Source of the DNA: Sphingomonas faeni
Lineage (GTDB): Bacteria; Pseudomonadota; Alphaproteobacteria; Sphingomonadales; Sphingomonadaceae
Direction of reading: 5' to 3'
DNA length: 64,000 nucleotides
Assembly (NCBI RefSeq): GCF_023195535.1
Contig: NZ_JALPNF010000003.1
Coordinates: forward strand, 124,001-188,000
Below are positions 45,291 to 53,345 of the stretch, one piece after another. Both the position numbers and the translations under genes were made by a program. The first letter of the stretch is position 1. Each line of letters begins with the position of its first letter. The notes under the pieces were generated by a model. The model saw nothing but the letters and a program-made list of their open reading frames with translations, did not search any database and was not told the DNA's origin.

Positions 45291-45329
45291 CCGGGTCTTC
45301 TGTGTGTTCAACGCAGAGGACCCGGTACC
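45287..45329 (+). promoter_or_regulatory. Long hairpin covering the ribosome-binding site of the outer-membrane channel gene
   Basis: GGTACCGGGTCTTCTGTG (45287-45304) pairs with CGCAGAGGACCCGGTACC (45312-45329) over 18 positions, with two G-U pairs and no mismatch, around a 7-nt loop. The AGAGGA ribosome-binding site (45315-45320) lies inside the right arm, and the stem ends 1 nt before the ATG at 45331. In RNA this fold would hide the ribosome-binding site. The outer 11 bp are a perfect DNA palindrome too. Confidence 0.75.
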
Positions 45330-45330
45330 C

Positions 45331-46692
45331 ATGCAATACAGCCCACGATACGTACGATCGATACTTGCCCTGAGCGGCATGATGTCGATGGGCCTGGGCG
45401 GTATCGGCAAGGCGGCAGACAAGGGGATCGGGCCGGCGTCGGACATGACGCCGGTAACGACGGCTGACCGGACGTCGCCCCTGACCCTGACCGAAGCCGC
45501 CAAGGAAGCGGTGGCATGGCATCCGTCGGTCATCGAGGCGGCGGGCATACTCAGCGCCCGCGGCGAAGAGATCGCTGCCGCCCGCGCGGGGTATCTTCCA
45601 ACCGTCAGCACCGGGCTCGGAAGCGGCTATGACAGCCGTGTCTCGGGAACATGGCGCCCGCGGCCGCAGGTCGGCGCATCCCAGATGCTCTATGATTTCG
45701 GCAAGGTGTCGAGCGACGTCGCAGCGGCACGTGCAGGGACTCGCGGCGGGCGGGCCGAGCTGTTGCTCGCAGTCGACACGCTGATACGCGAAAGCGCCTA
45801 TGCCGTGATCGAGCTACAGCGTGCGACGGCGCTGCACACCGTCGCGCTGGATCAGGCGTCGCGGATCGAACAGATCAGCGCGTTGGTCGGACAGCGTTCG
45901 AAGATGGGCGCGGCAACGCAGTCGGACGCGCTTCAGGCAGAGGCACGGGTCGAGGCGGCGAGCGCCACGCTGACCCAGATCGAGGCATCGAAACGACGGT
46001 GGACGAGCAACCTTGCCTATCTGCTCAATCGCGACGCGCCACCGGCCGCGGTCGCGCCCGACGTACCGGACTGGCTGATGCGCAGTTGCTCCAGGCCGAT
46101 GCCCGAATGGAACACGGTGCCGTCGGTGATGGTCGCCGACGCTTTGGTGGACCGAGCCGACGCGGCGGTCCGGCGGAGCCGCGCCGATCGCTATCCCACC
46201 GTGTCGCTCGGCGGCGACGCGTCCAGCGACGTCGCCTCGCCGTTCGGCCAGCGCAGCATCTATAATTTCGGCCTGCGCGTCTCCAGCAATGTCTTTGCCG
46301 GCGGTGTCACGAAAGCGCGTCTGCGTGGTGCGGGGTTCGAACGCGATGCGGCCGAGGCGAGCGCACGGCGCGCGCGGCTCGATACCAGCCAGGGCATGGC
46401 CGAGGCGCAGCAACAGATCGAAAGCCTCACCCGCGTCATCGACACGCTGGTCTCGCGGCAAGGCAACATGCGCGAGACCAATCGCCTCTACCGGATCCAG
46501 TATCTGGAGATGGGCACGCGGACGCTCGTCGATCTGCTGAACGCCGAACAGGAACTCCAGCAGGTTCGCTTCGAGGCGATCAATACGACGCAGGATCTGC
46601 GCCGGCTTCAGGTCGATTGCCTGTTCCTGTCGGGGCGGATGCGCGATGCATTCGGCCTCTCGGGCACGACGTTGCGCGGGGTGACGCTGTGA
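45331..46692 (+). CDS. TolC-family outer-membrane channel of the adhesin type I secretion system
   Basis: A 453-residue outer-membrane factor with a signal region (about 1-33) and two TolC-type repeats: LTLTEAAKEAVAWHPSVIEA near residue 53, YLPTVSTGLGSGYDSR near 90, and a second set starting RSRADRYPTVSLGGDAS. The C-terminal helical hairpin ends YRIQYLEMGTRTLVDLLNAEQEL, the hallmark of type I secretion TolC proteins. The ATG at 45331 is preferred over GTG 45304, which lies in the hairpin. The last codons overlap the ABC gene (GTGA). It should form the outer-membrane exit for the giant adhesin. Confidence 0.9.
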   Translation: MQYSPRYVRSILALSGMMSMGLGGIGKAADKGIGPASDMTPVTTADRTSPLTLTEAAKEAVAWHPSVIEAAGILSARGEEIAAARAGYLPTVSTGLGSGYDSRVSGTWRPRPQVGASQMLYDFGKVSSDVAAARAGTRGGRAELLLAVDTLIRESAYAVIELQRATALHTVALDQASRIEQISALVGQRSKMGAATQSDALQAEARVEAASATLTQIEASKRRWTSNLAYLLNRDAPPAAVAPDVPDWLMRSCSRPMPEWNTVPSVMVADALVDRADAAVRRSRADRYPTVSLGGDASSDVASPFGQRSIYNFGLRVSSNVFAGGVTKARLRGAGFERDAAEASARRARLDTSQGMAEAQQQIESLTRVIDTLVSRQGNMRETNRLYRIQYLEMGTRTLVDLLNAEQELQQVRFEAINTTQDLRRLQVDCLFLSGRMRDAFGLSGTTLRGVTL

Positions 46693-48833
46693 CGGCCGCG
46701 CTTGCCGCGGCGCCGGGCATGGCGATCGACAGCTGGCTGGAATTGTTTGGCCGGGTGGCGCGCCACTACCGTCTGCCGGTGTCCGAACAGCGCGCCCGGC
46801 TGGCGGTGCAATGGGATCTGGGCGGCGACGACGAGACCCGGATACGGACGCTCGGCCGCGCGACCGGCCTGACGGTCCGGTTCGACACCCCGCGCGCGAT
46901 GCGCCTGACGAGCTGGCGGCTGCCCGCGATCGTGCGCTTTGCCGACGGTGAGATCGCGCTGATCGAAGGAATCGATGCCGACGACCAGGTCCGTCTGACG
47001 CTGCCTGGCGATCGTGGTGGCCAGACCCGTCTGACGCTTGCCGAACTGATGGAGTCGGCGACCGGGTTCGTCATCCCGCGTCCGTCCCGTTCCGCGCCCG
47101 ACATGCGCGTCGATACCTATATTCGCCCGTTCCAGGATCACTGGCTGCGGCAGATCCTGATGCGCGATGCGCCGTCCTACGGCCATGTCATGGTCGCGTC
47201 GGTGGTGACGAACTGCTTGGGACTCGCAGGTGTCCTGTTCTCGATGCAGGTCTATGACCGGGTGGTACCGGCGGGATCGATCCCGACGCTGACCATCCTG
47301 TTCCTGGGCGTGCTGATCGCGATCGGCTTCGACTTCGCGCTGCGGCGGCTGCGCACCAACATCGTCGACGTGCTCGGCAAGCGCGCCGACCTGCGCATAT
47401 CGGACCGCGTGTTCGGCCATGCCCTGCGCGTCCGCAACCGCGCACGGCCGGCGTCGACCGGCACGTTCATCTCGCAGCTGCGCGATCTGGATCAGGTGCG
47501 CGACCTGCTGACGTCGACCACGGTCGCGACGGTGGCGGACATGCCCTTCTTCCTGCTGTTCCTCGCGGTGCTCTGGTACATCGGTGGAGCGCTCGCACTG
47601 GTGCCGCTCGGCGCGCTGGTCCTGCTGTTGCTGCCGGGACTGCTCTCGCAACGCCGCCTGCGGGTGCTCGCGACCGAATCGATGCGTGAATCCTCGCTGC
47701 GCAACGCGATGCTCGTCGAGGCGGTTCAGGGGATCGAGGACATCAAGGCGCTCCAGGCGGAGGAACGCTTTCACCATCAGTGGAACCACTACAACGCGGT
47801 CGCCGGCGAAGCGCAACTGCGGTTGCGCGGCGTGACCAACGGTCTCTCGGTATGGACGCAGAGCGTGCAGAACGGGGTCTATGCGGCGATCATCTTCGTC
47901 GGTGCGCCGCTGGTGATCGCCGGCGACATCACGACGGGCGTGCTCGTCGCCACCTCGATCCTCGGCTCGCGAATGATGGCACCGATGGCGCAGGTGACGC
48001 AGTTGCTCGGCCGGTTGCAGCATGCCCGTGTCGCGATGGGCAGCTTGAACCAGATCATGGCGCTCCCCGTCGACAGCGCGGACAGCGACCACCGCATTCC
48101 GTTGCCGGCGGTGACGGGCGATTTCACGATCCGGTCGGGCGTGTTCACCTATGCCGATCCCAACGCGCCGCCAGCGCTGTCGGTCGTCAGTCTCGACATC
48201 GCCGCGGGTGAGCGGATCGCGCTGCTCGGTCGCAACGGTGCGGGCAAATCGACGCTGCTGCAGGGCCTGTCGGGCATGCTGCAACCGGTATCCGGCGAAG
48301 TCCTGCTCGACGGGCTGGCGCTGCACCAGATCGATCCCGCCGACGTGCGCCGCGACATCGGCCTGCTGACGCAGAACAGCCGGCTATTCCACGGGACGTT
48401 GCGCGAGAACCTGACGCTCGGCGCACCCTCGGCGTCCGATGCCGAGATCGTCGAAATTCTCGCGATGGTCGGCGCGGAGGGCATGGTGCGCCGGTTGCGG
48501 GACGGGCTCGGTCATGTCGTGCAGGAGGGCGGGCTAGGCCTGTCCGGCGGGCAGGTGCAGGCGTTGCTGCTCGCACGGCTGTTGCTGCGGCAACCGATGG
48601 TCGCTTTGCTCGACGAACCGACCGCGGCGATGGACGAGGGCACCGAGCGCCACTTCATCCATCGGCTCGGGCAATGGAGCCGGACGCGGACGATCGTCGT
48701 AGCCACGCACCGGATGCGGATGCTCGACATCGTCGATCGGATCATCGTCATCGACAACGGCAAGATCATTCTCGACGGGCCCAAGGATCAGGTGCTCGCG
48801 ACGATGCGCGGAACGCGGAGTGCTGCAGCATGA
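46689..48833 (+). CDS. Type I secretion ABC transporter, permease/ATPase (LapB/LssB-like)
   Basis: A 714-residue inner-membrane exporter. Residues 1-130 are a C39 peptidase-like domain without an obvious catalytic Cys, as in LapB-type transporters. About 150-430 is the six-helix ABC exporter domain (RPFQDHWLRQILMRDAP, FSMQVYDRVVP). About 480-714 is the ATPase: Walker A GRNGAGKST (about 514), signature LSGGQ (about 618), Walker B MVALLDEPTAAMD and the H-loop ATHRM. The GTG start overlaps the channel gene and the stop overlaps the adaptor gene (ATGA), so all three are one operon. Confidence 0.93.
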   Translation: MTAALAAAPGMAIDSWLELFGRVARHYRLPVSEQRARLAVQWDLGGDDETRIRTLGRATGLTVRFDTPRAMRLTSWRLPAIVRFADGEIALIEGIDADDQVRLTLPGDRGGQTRLTLAELMESATGFVIPRPSRSAPDMRVDTYIRPFQDHWLRQILMRDAPSYGHVMVASVVTNCLGLAGVLFSMQVYDRVVPAGSIPTLTILFLGVLIAIGFDFALRRLRTNIVDVLGKRADLRISDRVFGHALRVRNRARPASTGTFISQLRDLDQVRDLLTSTTVATVADMPFFLLFLAVLWYIGGALALVPLGALVLLLLPGLLSQRRLRVLATESMRESSLRNAMLVEAVQGIEDIKALQAEERFHHQWNHYNAVAGEAQLRLRGVTNGLSVWTQSVQNGVYAAIIFVGAPLVIAGDITTGVLVATSILGSRMMAPMAQVTQLLGRLQHARVAMGSLNQIMALPVDSADSDHRIPLPAVTGDFTIRSGVFTYADPNAPPALSVVSLDIAAGERIALLGRNGAGKSTLLQGLSGMLQPVSGEVLLDGLALHQIDPADVRRDIGLLTQNSRLFHGTLRENLTLGAPSASDAEIVEILAMVGAEGMVRRLRDGLGHVVQEGGLGLSGGQVQALLLARLLLRQPMVALLDEPTAAMDEGTERHFIHRLGQWSRTRTIVVATHRMRMLDIVDRIIVIDNGKIILDGPKDQVLATMRGTRSAAA

Positions 48834-50017
48834 CCACCATCACGGCCGAAGACGACCATCTGTTCGGCGGCGAGGGCGAAGCGCGGCTGACCTCGGCCAC
48901 GCGTCTCGTATGGGTACTCGCGGCGTTGTTCGCAGCAGCGCTGCTCTGGGCATGGCTCGCCGATCTCGACGAGGTGGCGACCGGCGAGGCGCGCGTCGTT
49001 CCGACCAGTCGCGAACAGGTGCTGCAATCGCTAGAGGGCGGTATTCTGGCCAAATTGCTCGTGCGGCAGGACGATATCGTCAAGCCGGGACAGTTGCTCG
49101 CCCAGCTCGATCCCACCCAGGCTGGTTCGACGGTCGATGAAAGCGCTGCGAAATACCGTGCGGCGCTGGCCAGTGCGGCGCGGTTGCGGTCGGAGGCCAA
49201 CGGCACGCCGTTGCAGTTCCCGAGCGAACTCGCGCCGTATCCGGACCTCAAGGCCGCCGAGACGCGGCTGTACGAGACCCGCCGACGCAGCCTGCAATCG
49301 TCGCTTGGCCTGATCGACGAGTCGCTCCAACTGATCGGCCGCGAAGTGGCGATCGGCCAGTCGCTGATCGCGGTCGGTGCGGCCAGCAACGTCGAAGTCC
49401 TGCGCCTGCAACGCCAGCGCGCCGACCTGGAGCTGAAGAAGGCCGATCTCCGCTCGCAATACATGGTCGAGGCGCGGCAGGATCTCGCCAAGGTCACCGA
49501 ACAGGTCGACTCGCTGGCGCCGGTGGTGCGCGGGCGGTCCGACACGCTCCAGCGGTTGACCTTGCGCTCGCCGGTGCGCGGGGTGGTGAAGAATATCGAG
49601 ATCTCGACGATCGGCGGCGTCGTGCCCCCGAACGGCAAGATCATGGAGATCGTCCCGCTCGACGAACGCCTGTTGATCGAGGCGCGGATCCAGCCGCGCG
49701 ACATCGCCTTTATCCGCCCCGGCCAGCAGGCGAGCGTCAAGGTCACCGCCTACGATTATTCGGTTTACGGCGGGCTCGAAGGGACGGTGACGAGCATCTC
49801 GCCGGACACGATCCGCGACGAGGTGAAACCCGAGATCCTCTATTACCGGGTGTTCGTGCAGTCCAAGTCGGATTCGCTGACCAACAAGGCCGGGCGCACA
49901 TTCCCGATCACCCCGGGCATGGTCGCGACCGTCGACATCCATACCGGCAGCAAGACCGTCCTCCAGTACCTGCTCAAGCCGCTCAATCGCGCGCAGGAAG
50001 CGCTGAGGGAGCGGTGA
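48830..50017 (+). CDS. HlyD-family type I secretion adaptor (LapC-like)
   Basis: A 395-residue membrane fusion protein with one N-terminal membrane helix (about 26-45), the lipoyl half LLVRQDDIVKPGQLLAQLDPT (about 78-98), a coiled-coil region (about 100-235), the second lipoyl half (RSPVRGVVKN) and a beta-barrel end (DIHTGSKTVLQYLLKP), the conserved C-terminal motif of type I adaptors. It links the ABC transporter to the TolC-like channel. The ATG at 48830 overlaps the ABC stop. Confidence 0.93.
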   Translation: MTTITAEDDHLFGGEGEARLTSATRLVWVLAALFAAALLWAWLADLDEVATGEARVVPTSREQVLQSLEGGILAKLLVRQDDIVKPGQLLAQLDPTQAGSTVDESAAKYRAALASAARLRSEANGTPLQFPSELAPYPDLKAAETRLYETRRRSLQSSLGLIDESLQLIGREVAIGQSLIAVGAASNVEVLRLQRQRADLELKKADLRSQYMVEARQDLAKVTEQVDSLAPVVRGRSDTLQRLTLRSPVRGVVKNIEISTIGGVVPPNGKIMEIVPLDERLLIEARIQPRDIAFIRPGQQASVKVTAYDYSVYGGLEGTVTSISPDTIRDEVKPEILYYRVFVQSKSDSLTNKAGRTFPITPGMVATVDIHTGSKTVLQYLLKPLNRAQEALRER

Positions 50018-50081
50018 ACAGGATCATGCAAGCCTTGGCAGCGCCGGCACGGTTTCAGTTCGAGTATGGGAGCGTTGAGTC

Positions 50082-50567
50082 ATGAATTCGCCGCGTTCGG
50101 ATGGTGCCGTCGATCTGGCAACGCGGCGCGACAGGGCCGCCGGCATCGTCCCGATCTCGCCAGCGCTCCTCGCGCGCGCGCGCCAAGCTCGCCGGCTGCG
50201 CGCGACGATGAGCGCGTTCCTCCCGCACGATCTGCTGGTCGATCCCGCGTGGGACATGATGATCGACCTGTTCATCGCCGTCGGCACCGGCGAGCGGTTG
50301 CACGTCAAGGACCTGATCCTGATGTCGGGGGAAAGCGCCGCCAGCGCGATGCGACGGATCGATCGTCTCCAGCAGGCGGCGTTACTGATCCGCCATCCCG
50401 ACCCGGTCGATCATCGTCGCGTTCATATCGGGATAACGGCCAAGGGGCAGGCTGCCATGGCCGCCATGCTGGATCATCTGTTCGACGCGAGCGCCGACAA
50501 TAGCAGTTTGCGCCCGAGCGAACCGCAATCCTTCCAACCGGGATTGAGCAAGCTGTCGTCGAAATAG
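50082..50567 (+). CDS. Winged-helix (MarR-like) regulator next to the secretion genes
   Basis: A 161-residue protein. The central part (about 65-140) has a MarR-like winged helix: LHVKDLILMSGESAASAMRRIDRLQQAALLIR as the helix-turn-helix, then DPVDHRRVHIGITAKGQ as the wing (matching DxRxxxIxLTxxG). The N-terminal 60 residues are Arg-rich and lack the usual long dimer helix. It follows the adaptor gene by 64 bp on the same strand, so it is a good candidate to control the adhesin and its secretion system, perhaps through the inverted repeats at 35005 and 35163. That link is inferred from position only. Confidence 0.78.
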   Translation: MNSPRSDGAVDLATRRDRAAGIVPISPALLARARQARRLRATMSAFLPHDLLVDPAWDMMIDLFIAVGTGERLHVKDLILMSGESAASAMRRIDRLQQAALLIRHPDPVDHRRVHIGITAKGQAAMAAMLDHLFDASADNSSLRPSEPQSFQPGLSKLSSK

Positions 50568-50605
50568 ACGCGTTGGAGCGGGACCCTCAGCCGCCCAAGC
50601 CGCTG

Positions 50606-50977
50606 CTAACGGCCCCCTTCGCGTCGCGTCAGTGCCGCCACGCAACTGGCCCGGTCGATCGTGCTGCCGTCGGGCTCGCGCGCGTCGAGATAGGTGACGC
50701 GGGGGGCGTCCGATCCCTTGGGATACAGATACGCATCGAGCACGCAGATCCCGCTCTGGAACTGGAGTTTGCGGGCATTGCCTTCACGGACGTCGGCGTC
50801 GGGTTGGCCGAACAACCTGGTCAGTGCAGCGGCATCCTGGCCCAGCACGCGTTCCAGGCCGACGCTCGTATAGGGGATTGCGGGGCGGCCGACCGCGGGC
50901 TTGGCGACCGGGGCCGCACAACCGGCGAGGCCAGCGCTAAGAGCCAGCGCGATCCCTATCGTCGTCAATCGCGTCAT
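50606..50977 (-). CDS. Small lipoprotein of unknown function
   Basis: A 123-residue protein with a lipoprotein signal (LSAGLAGC, Cys 20), a proline-containing linker and a SmpA/OmlA-like small domain: VLGQDAAALTRLFGQPDADVREGNARKLQFQ is reminiscent of that fold. Then comes a Cys pair region (GICVLDAYLYPKG and RASCVAALTRR). The ATG at 50977 overlaps the stop of the EI24-like gene (ATGA), so the pair is co-translated. The function is unknown. Convergent with the winged-helix gene. Confidence 0.78.
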   Translation of the reverse strand: MTRLTTIGIALALSAGLAGCAAPVAKPAVGRPAIPYTSVGLERVLGQDAAALTRLFGQPDADVREGNARKLQFQSGICVLDAYLYPKGSDAPRVTYLDAREPDGSTIDRASCVAALTRREGGR

Positions 50978-51663
50978 GCTCGGCCCTTGCGAAGATACTG
51001 GCTGTGGAAATAATGCGTCGCCATCGCGGCGCCCAGCATGGGCGCGGCGATGTTGAGGATCGGAACCACGAACAGCCCGGTGTTCGCAAGCCCCAGCATG
51101 AACCGGCCCCCTTTGGTCGTCGCACGCCAGCCCCGCATCGCCGCGGCGTCCATATGCCGCGCCGCCACCATGTCGCCGAGATCGCGCCCGAGCAGCCAGC
51201 CATTGACGACGAAGAACGCCGCGGCGGTGCCGACACCGGTGACGAGCAGCGCGATGTAAACCGGCAGCATCAGCAGGTTGACGAGCACGACGCGGGCGGC
51301 GGAGCGGAGGCCCGTCGCGAGGCTGCGCGCGAACGGCACCGGTCGCGCGGTCTTCAGCGCGTCGGGGTAATGCCGCGATTCGACGGCTTCGACGACCTCG
51401 TCCGCGAAGATCCCGACGACCGCAATCGCGACGGCGCGAAACAGCAGCCACAATGCGAGGATCGTGACGAACAGCGCGAACGCCGCGGCGAGCCCGTCGG
51501 CATGCCAGCCGAGCCACGCGGCCAGTGCGGCCTGCGTGCCCCACCACACACCGACGCCCGCTACGGCGAACACAAACAACGTCACCGCCATCGACTTCAC
51601 GAACACGCGGAGTACGGGTGGATCGGTGAGCTGCCGGAGCGAGAGGAGGAGGGCGCGGATCAT
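50974..51663 (-). CDS. EI24/CysZ-like integral membrane protein
   Basis: A 229-residue protein with about six hydrophobic segments and the EI24-family pattern: a start with LSLRQLTDPPVLRVFVKS, a middle segment VVGIFADEVVEAVESRHYP that fits the CysZ-like reentrant loop, and WLLGRDLGDMVAARHM. CysZ relatives move sulfate, but several alphaproteobacterial members have no known role. The ATG at 51663 is used; a further 171 codons of open frame upstream are repeat-derived. The ribosome-binding site is not clear. It is coupled to the lipoprotein gene. Confidence 0.8.
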   Translation of the reverse strand: MIRALLLSLRQLTDPPVLRVFVKSMAVTLFVFAVAGVGVWWGTQAALAAWLGWHADGLAAAFALFVTILALWLLFRAVAIAVVGIFADEVVEAVESRHYPDALKTARPVPFARSLATGLRSAARVVLVNLLMLPVYIALLVTGVGTAAAFFVVNGWLLGRDLGDMVAARHMDAAAMRGWRATTKGGRFMLGLANTGLFVVPILNIAAPMLGAAMATHYFHSQYLRKGRA

Positions 51664-51724
51664 GTGGACGGGATGACGCGGGGGCGGCGCAAGGTCAACG
51701 AAGCTCCGGGATTTTGGAAGGTGC

Positions 51725-51769
51725 GCGCGATTTCTGAAGCGCGATTTTCTGAAAGCGCGATCTTTGAAA
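51725..51769. repeat. Three tandem 14-16-bp direct repeats upstream of the EI24-like gene
   Basis: GCGCGATTTCTGAA (51725), GCGCGATTTTCTGAAA (51739) and GCGCGATCTTTGAAA (51755) follow one another without spacing, about 62 bp upstream of the EI24-like start. The spacing of roughly one and a half helical turns could suit repeated protein binding. The rest of the 552-bp gap up to the adenosine kinase gene holds two palindromic repeats (51779-51866, 51974-52079) and nothing else I recognise. Confidence 0.6.
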
Positions 51770-51778
51770 GAACGCATG

Positions 51779-51866
51779 ACCCGTCCCCCCGCGGATGCGG
51801 GGGCCCATCTGAACCAAGCACACTGCCCGAGACCCTGGACCCCCGCGTTCGCGAGGGAACAGAACG
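51779..51866. repeat. Intergenic palindromic repeat related to family B
   Basis: Contains CCCCCCGCGGATGCGGGGGC (a self-complementary arm) and ACCCCCGCGTTCGCGAGGGA, with a less perfect overall pairing than the other copies. It looks like a decayed element of the same class. Confidence 0.6.
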
Positions 51867-51973
51867 GGCGATGTGGCTGCAACGGGCGCCTGGATCGACC
51901 ACCACCTGCTGTACAGAAGTGAACGCCGTGACCGCTGGAATTGAGTAGATCGCGGAACATAGCAACCAAGACC

Positions 51974-52079
51974 ACCACCCCGGCGGAGGCCGGGGCCCAA
52001 TTGGGGGACGCCGATGACGTGACGCGGCGCTCCGTTACTACCACCTTTCCAATTGGGCCCCGGCCTCCGCCGGGGTGGT
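51974..52079. repeat. Family B intergenic palindrome, copy 2
   Basis: Arms ACCACCCCGGCGGAGGCCGG... and their complement ending at 52079. The loop contains GTTACTACCACC, which is the reverse complement of part of the loop in copy 1 (13653-13756), so the two are inserted in opposite orientations. Confidence 0.88.
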
Positions 52080-52215
52080 AGCTAGACGGCAGACGACATC
52101 TGTTCCAACGGTCTCGATGGCGTTGGCCGCGTCCGCACGTGCCCCCCACACCAGTTGCACCAATCCCCCCCGCCATTTACGGCAAGCGTTTTCCCGCCCG
52201 CCCGGAGTGCGCCCC

Positions 52216-53214
52216 TTGCCCAACCCAACCTACGACGTCGTCGCGATCGGCAATGCCATCGTCGACATCCTTGCTACCGCCGACGACGCGTTCATCGCGG
52301 AGATCGGCGTCGCCAAGGGCTCGATGCAGCTCATGTTCTCCTCGGAAGAAGCCGACGCGCTCTACGCCAAGATGGGCCCGGGCATGGAAATCTCCGGTGG
52401 TTCGGCCGCCAACACCGTCGCCGGCATCGCCGCGCTCGGCGGCAAATGCGGGTTCATCGGCCAGGTCGCCGACGACCAGCTCGGCCAGGTCTTCGCGCAT
52501 GACGTCCGCAGCATCGGCATCGAGTTCGCCACCCCGGTCCGTCCCGGCGACCCGACCACCGGCCGCTGCCTGATCTTCGTGACGCCCGACGGCCAGCGCA
52601 CGATGAACACCTTCCTCGGCGCAGGGCAGTTCCTCCCCGCCGCCGCAATCGACACCGCGATGATCGCCGACAGCGCGATCCTGTATCTCGAAGGCTATCT
52701 CTGGGATCCCGAAGAGCCGCGCGCCGCGATGCGCGCCGCGATCGATTGCGCACGCGATGCGGGGCGGAAGGTCGCGTTCACGCTCAGCGACGTGTTCTGC
52801 ATCTCGCGCCACGGCGGCGATTTCCGCCAGTTGCTGAGCGACGGCCTGATCGACATCCTGTTCGCCAACGAGAGCGAACTCGCCGCGCTCGCCGAGACGG
52901 ACGACTTCGACGCAGCAGTCGCCAAGATCTCGGCACAGGTCCCGACTTTGGTCGTCACCCGCGGCGAGCACGGCGCCTGCGCGCTCCAGAACGGCAACCG
53001 CGCCGAGGTGAAGGCCGAGCCGATCGCCAAGGTCGTCGACACCACCGGCGCCGGCGACCTGTTCGCGGCGGGCTTCCTCCACGGCCAGGCGCAGGGCTAC
53101 GACCTGCACGCGTCGCTGAAACTCGGCGCGGTCTGCGCGGCCGAGATCATCAGCCATGTCGGCGCCCGCCCGATGGTCGACATGAAGGCGCTCGCCGGCA
53201 AGCACATCGGCTGA
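52216..53214 (+). CDS. Adenosine kinase-like PfkB-family sugar kinase
   Basis: A 332-residue ribokinase-fold kinase, probably phosphorylating adenosine to AMP in purine salvage. It has the N-terminal DVVAIGNAIVDIL, the di-glycine substrate site SGGSAANTVAGIA (about 60) and the PfkB signature 2 DTTGAGDLFAAGF (about 275), with the catalytic Asp in TGAGD. The start is uncertain: TTG 52216 has GGAG 8 bp upstream, while GTG 52207 adds three residues and overlaps the GGAG. The frame further upstream is repeat sequence. It is monocistronic, with a strong terminator after a repeat. Confidence 0.88.
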   Translation: MPNPTYDVVAIGNAIVDILATADDAFIAEIGVAKGSMQLMFSSEEADALYAKMGPGMEISGGSAANTVAGIAALGGKCGFIGQVADDQLGQVFAHDVRSIGIEFATPVRPGDPTTGRCLIFVTPDGQRTMNTFLGAGQFLPAAAIDTAMIADSAILYLEGYLWDPEEPRAAMRAAIDCARDAGRKVAFTLSDVFCISRHGGDFRQLLSDGLIDILFANESELAALAETDDFDAAVAKISAQVPTLVVTRGEHGACALQNGNRAEVKAEPIAKVVDTTGAGDLFAAGFLHGQAQGYDLHASLKLGAVCAAEIISHVGARPMVDMKALAGKHIG

Positions 53215-53221
53215 CGTAAGC

Positions 53222-53274
53222 TTGTTTCCCCGCGAAGGCGGGGACCCAGCATGGGCTCCCGCCTTCGCGGGAGA
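53222..53274. repeat. Short family B-like palindrome
   Basis: TTTCCCCGCGAAGGCGGGGA pairs with CTCCCGCCTTCGCGGGAGAA around a 9-base loop, just after the adenosine kinase stop. Same short form as 29474-29524. Confidence 0.8.
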
Positions 53275-53302
53275 ACACGCATGGACACGAGGCACAAAAA
53301 AA

Positions 53303-53330
53303 GGGCCGCGGGAGTTTCCTCCCGCGGCCC
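53303..53330. terminator. Bidirectional Rho-independent terminator
   Basis: A perfect 12-bp stem GGGCCGCGGGAG / CTCCCGCGGCCC with loop TTTC. It has eight A on the left and four T on the right, so it can stop transcripts from both convergent genes (adenosine kinase and the amino-acid permease). Confidence 0.9.
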
Positions 53331-53345
53331 TTTTCGCGTCCGGCC

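Noticed and set aside
51725..51769. Possible replication or plasmid iterons.
   Set aside because: Only three short copies, no rep gene and a chromosomal core-gene setting.
53303..53330. The GC-rich hairpin after adenosine kinase as a regulatory element or small RNA.
   Set aside because: Perfect stem with A-run and T-run on both sides between convergent genes is a plain bidirectional terminator.
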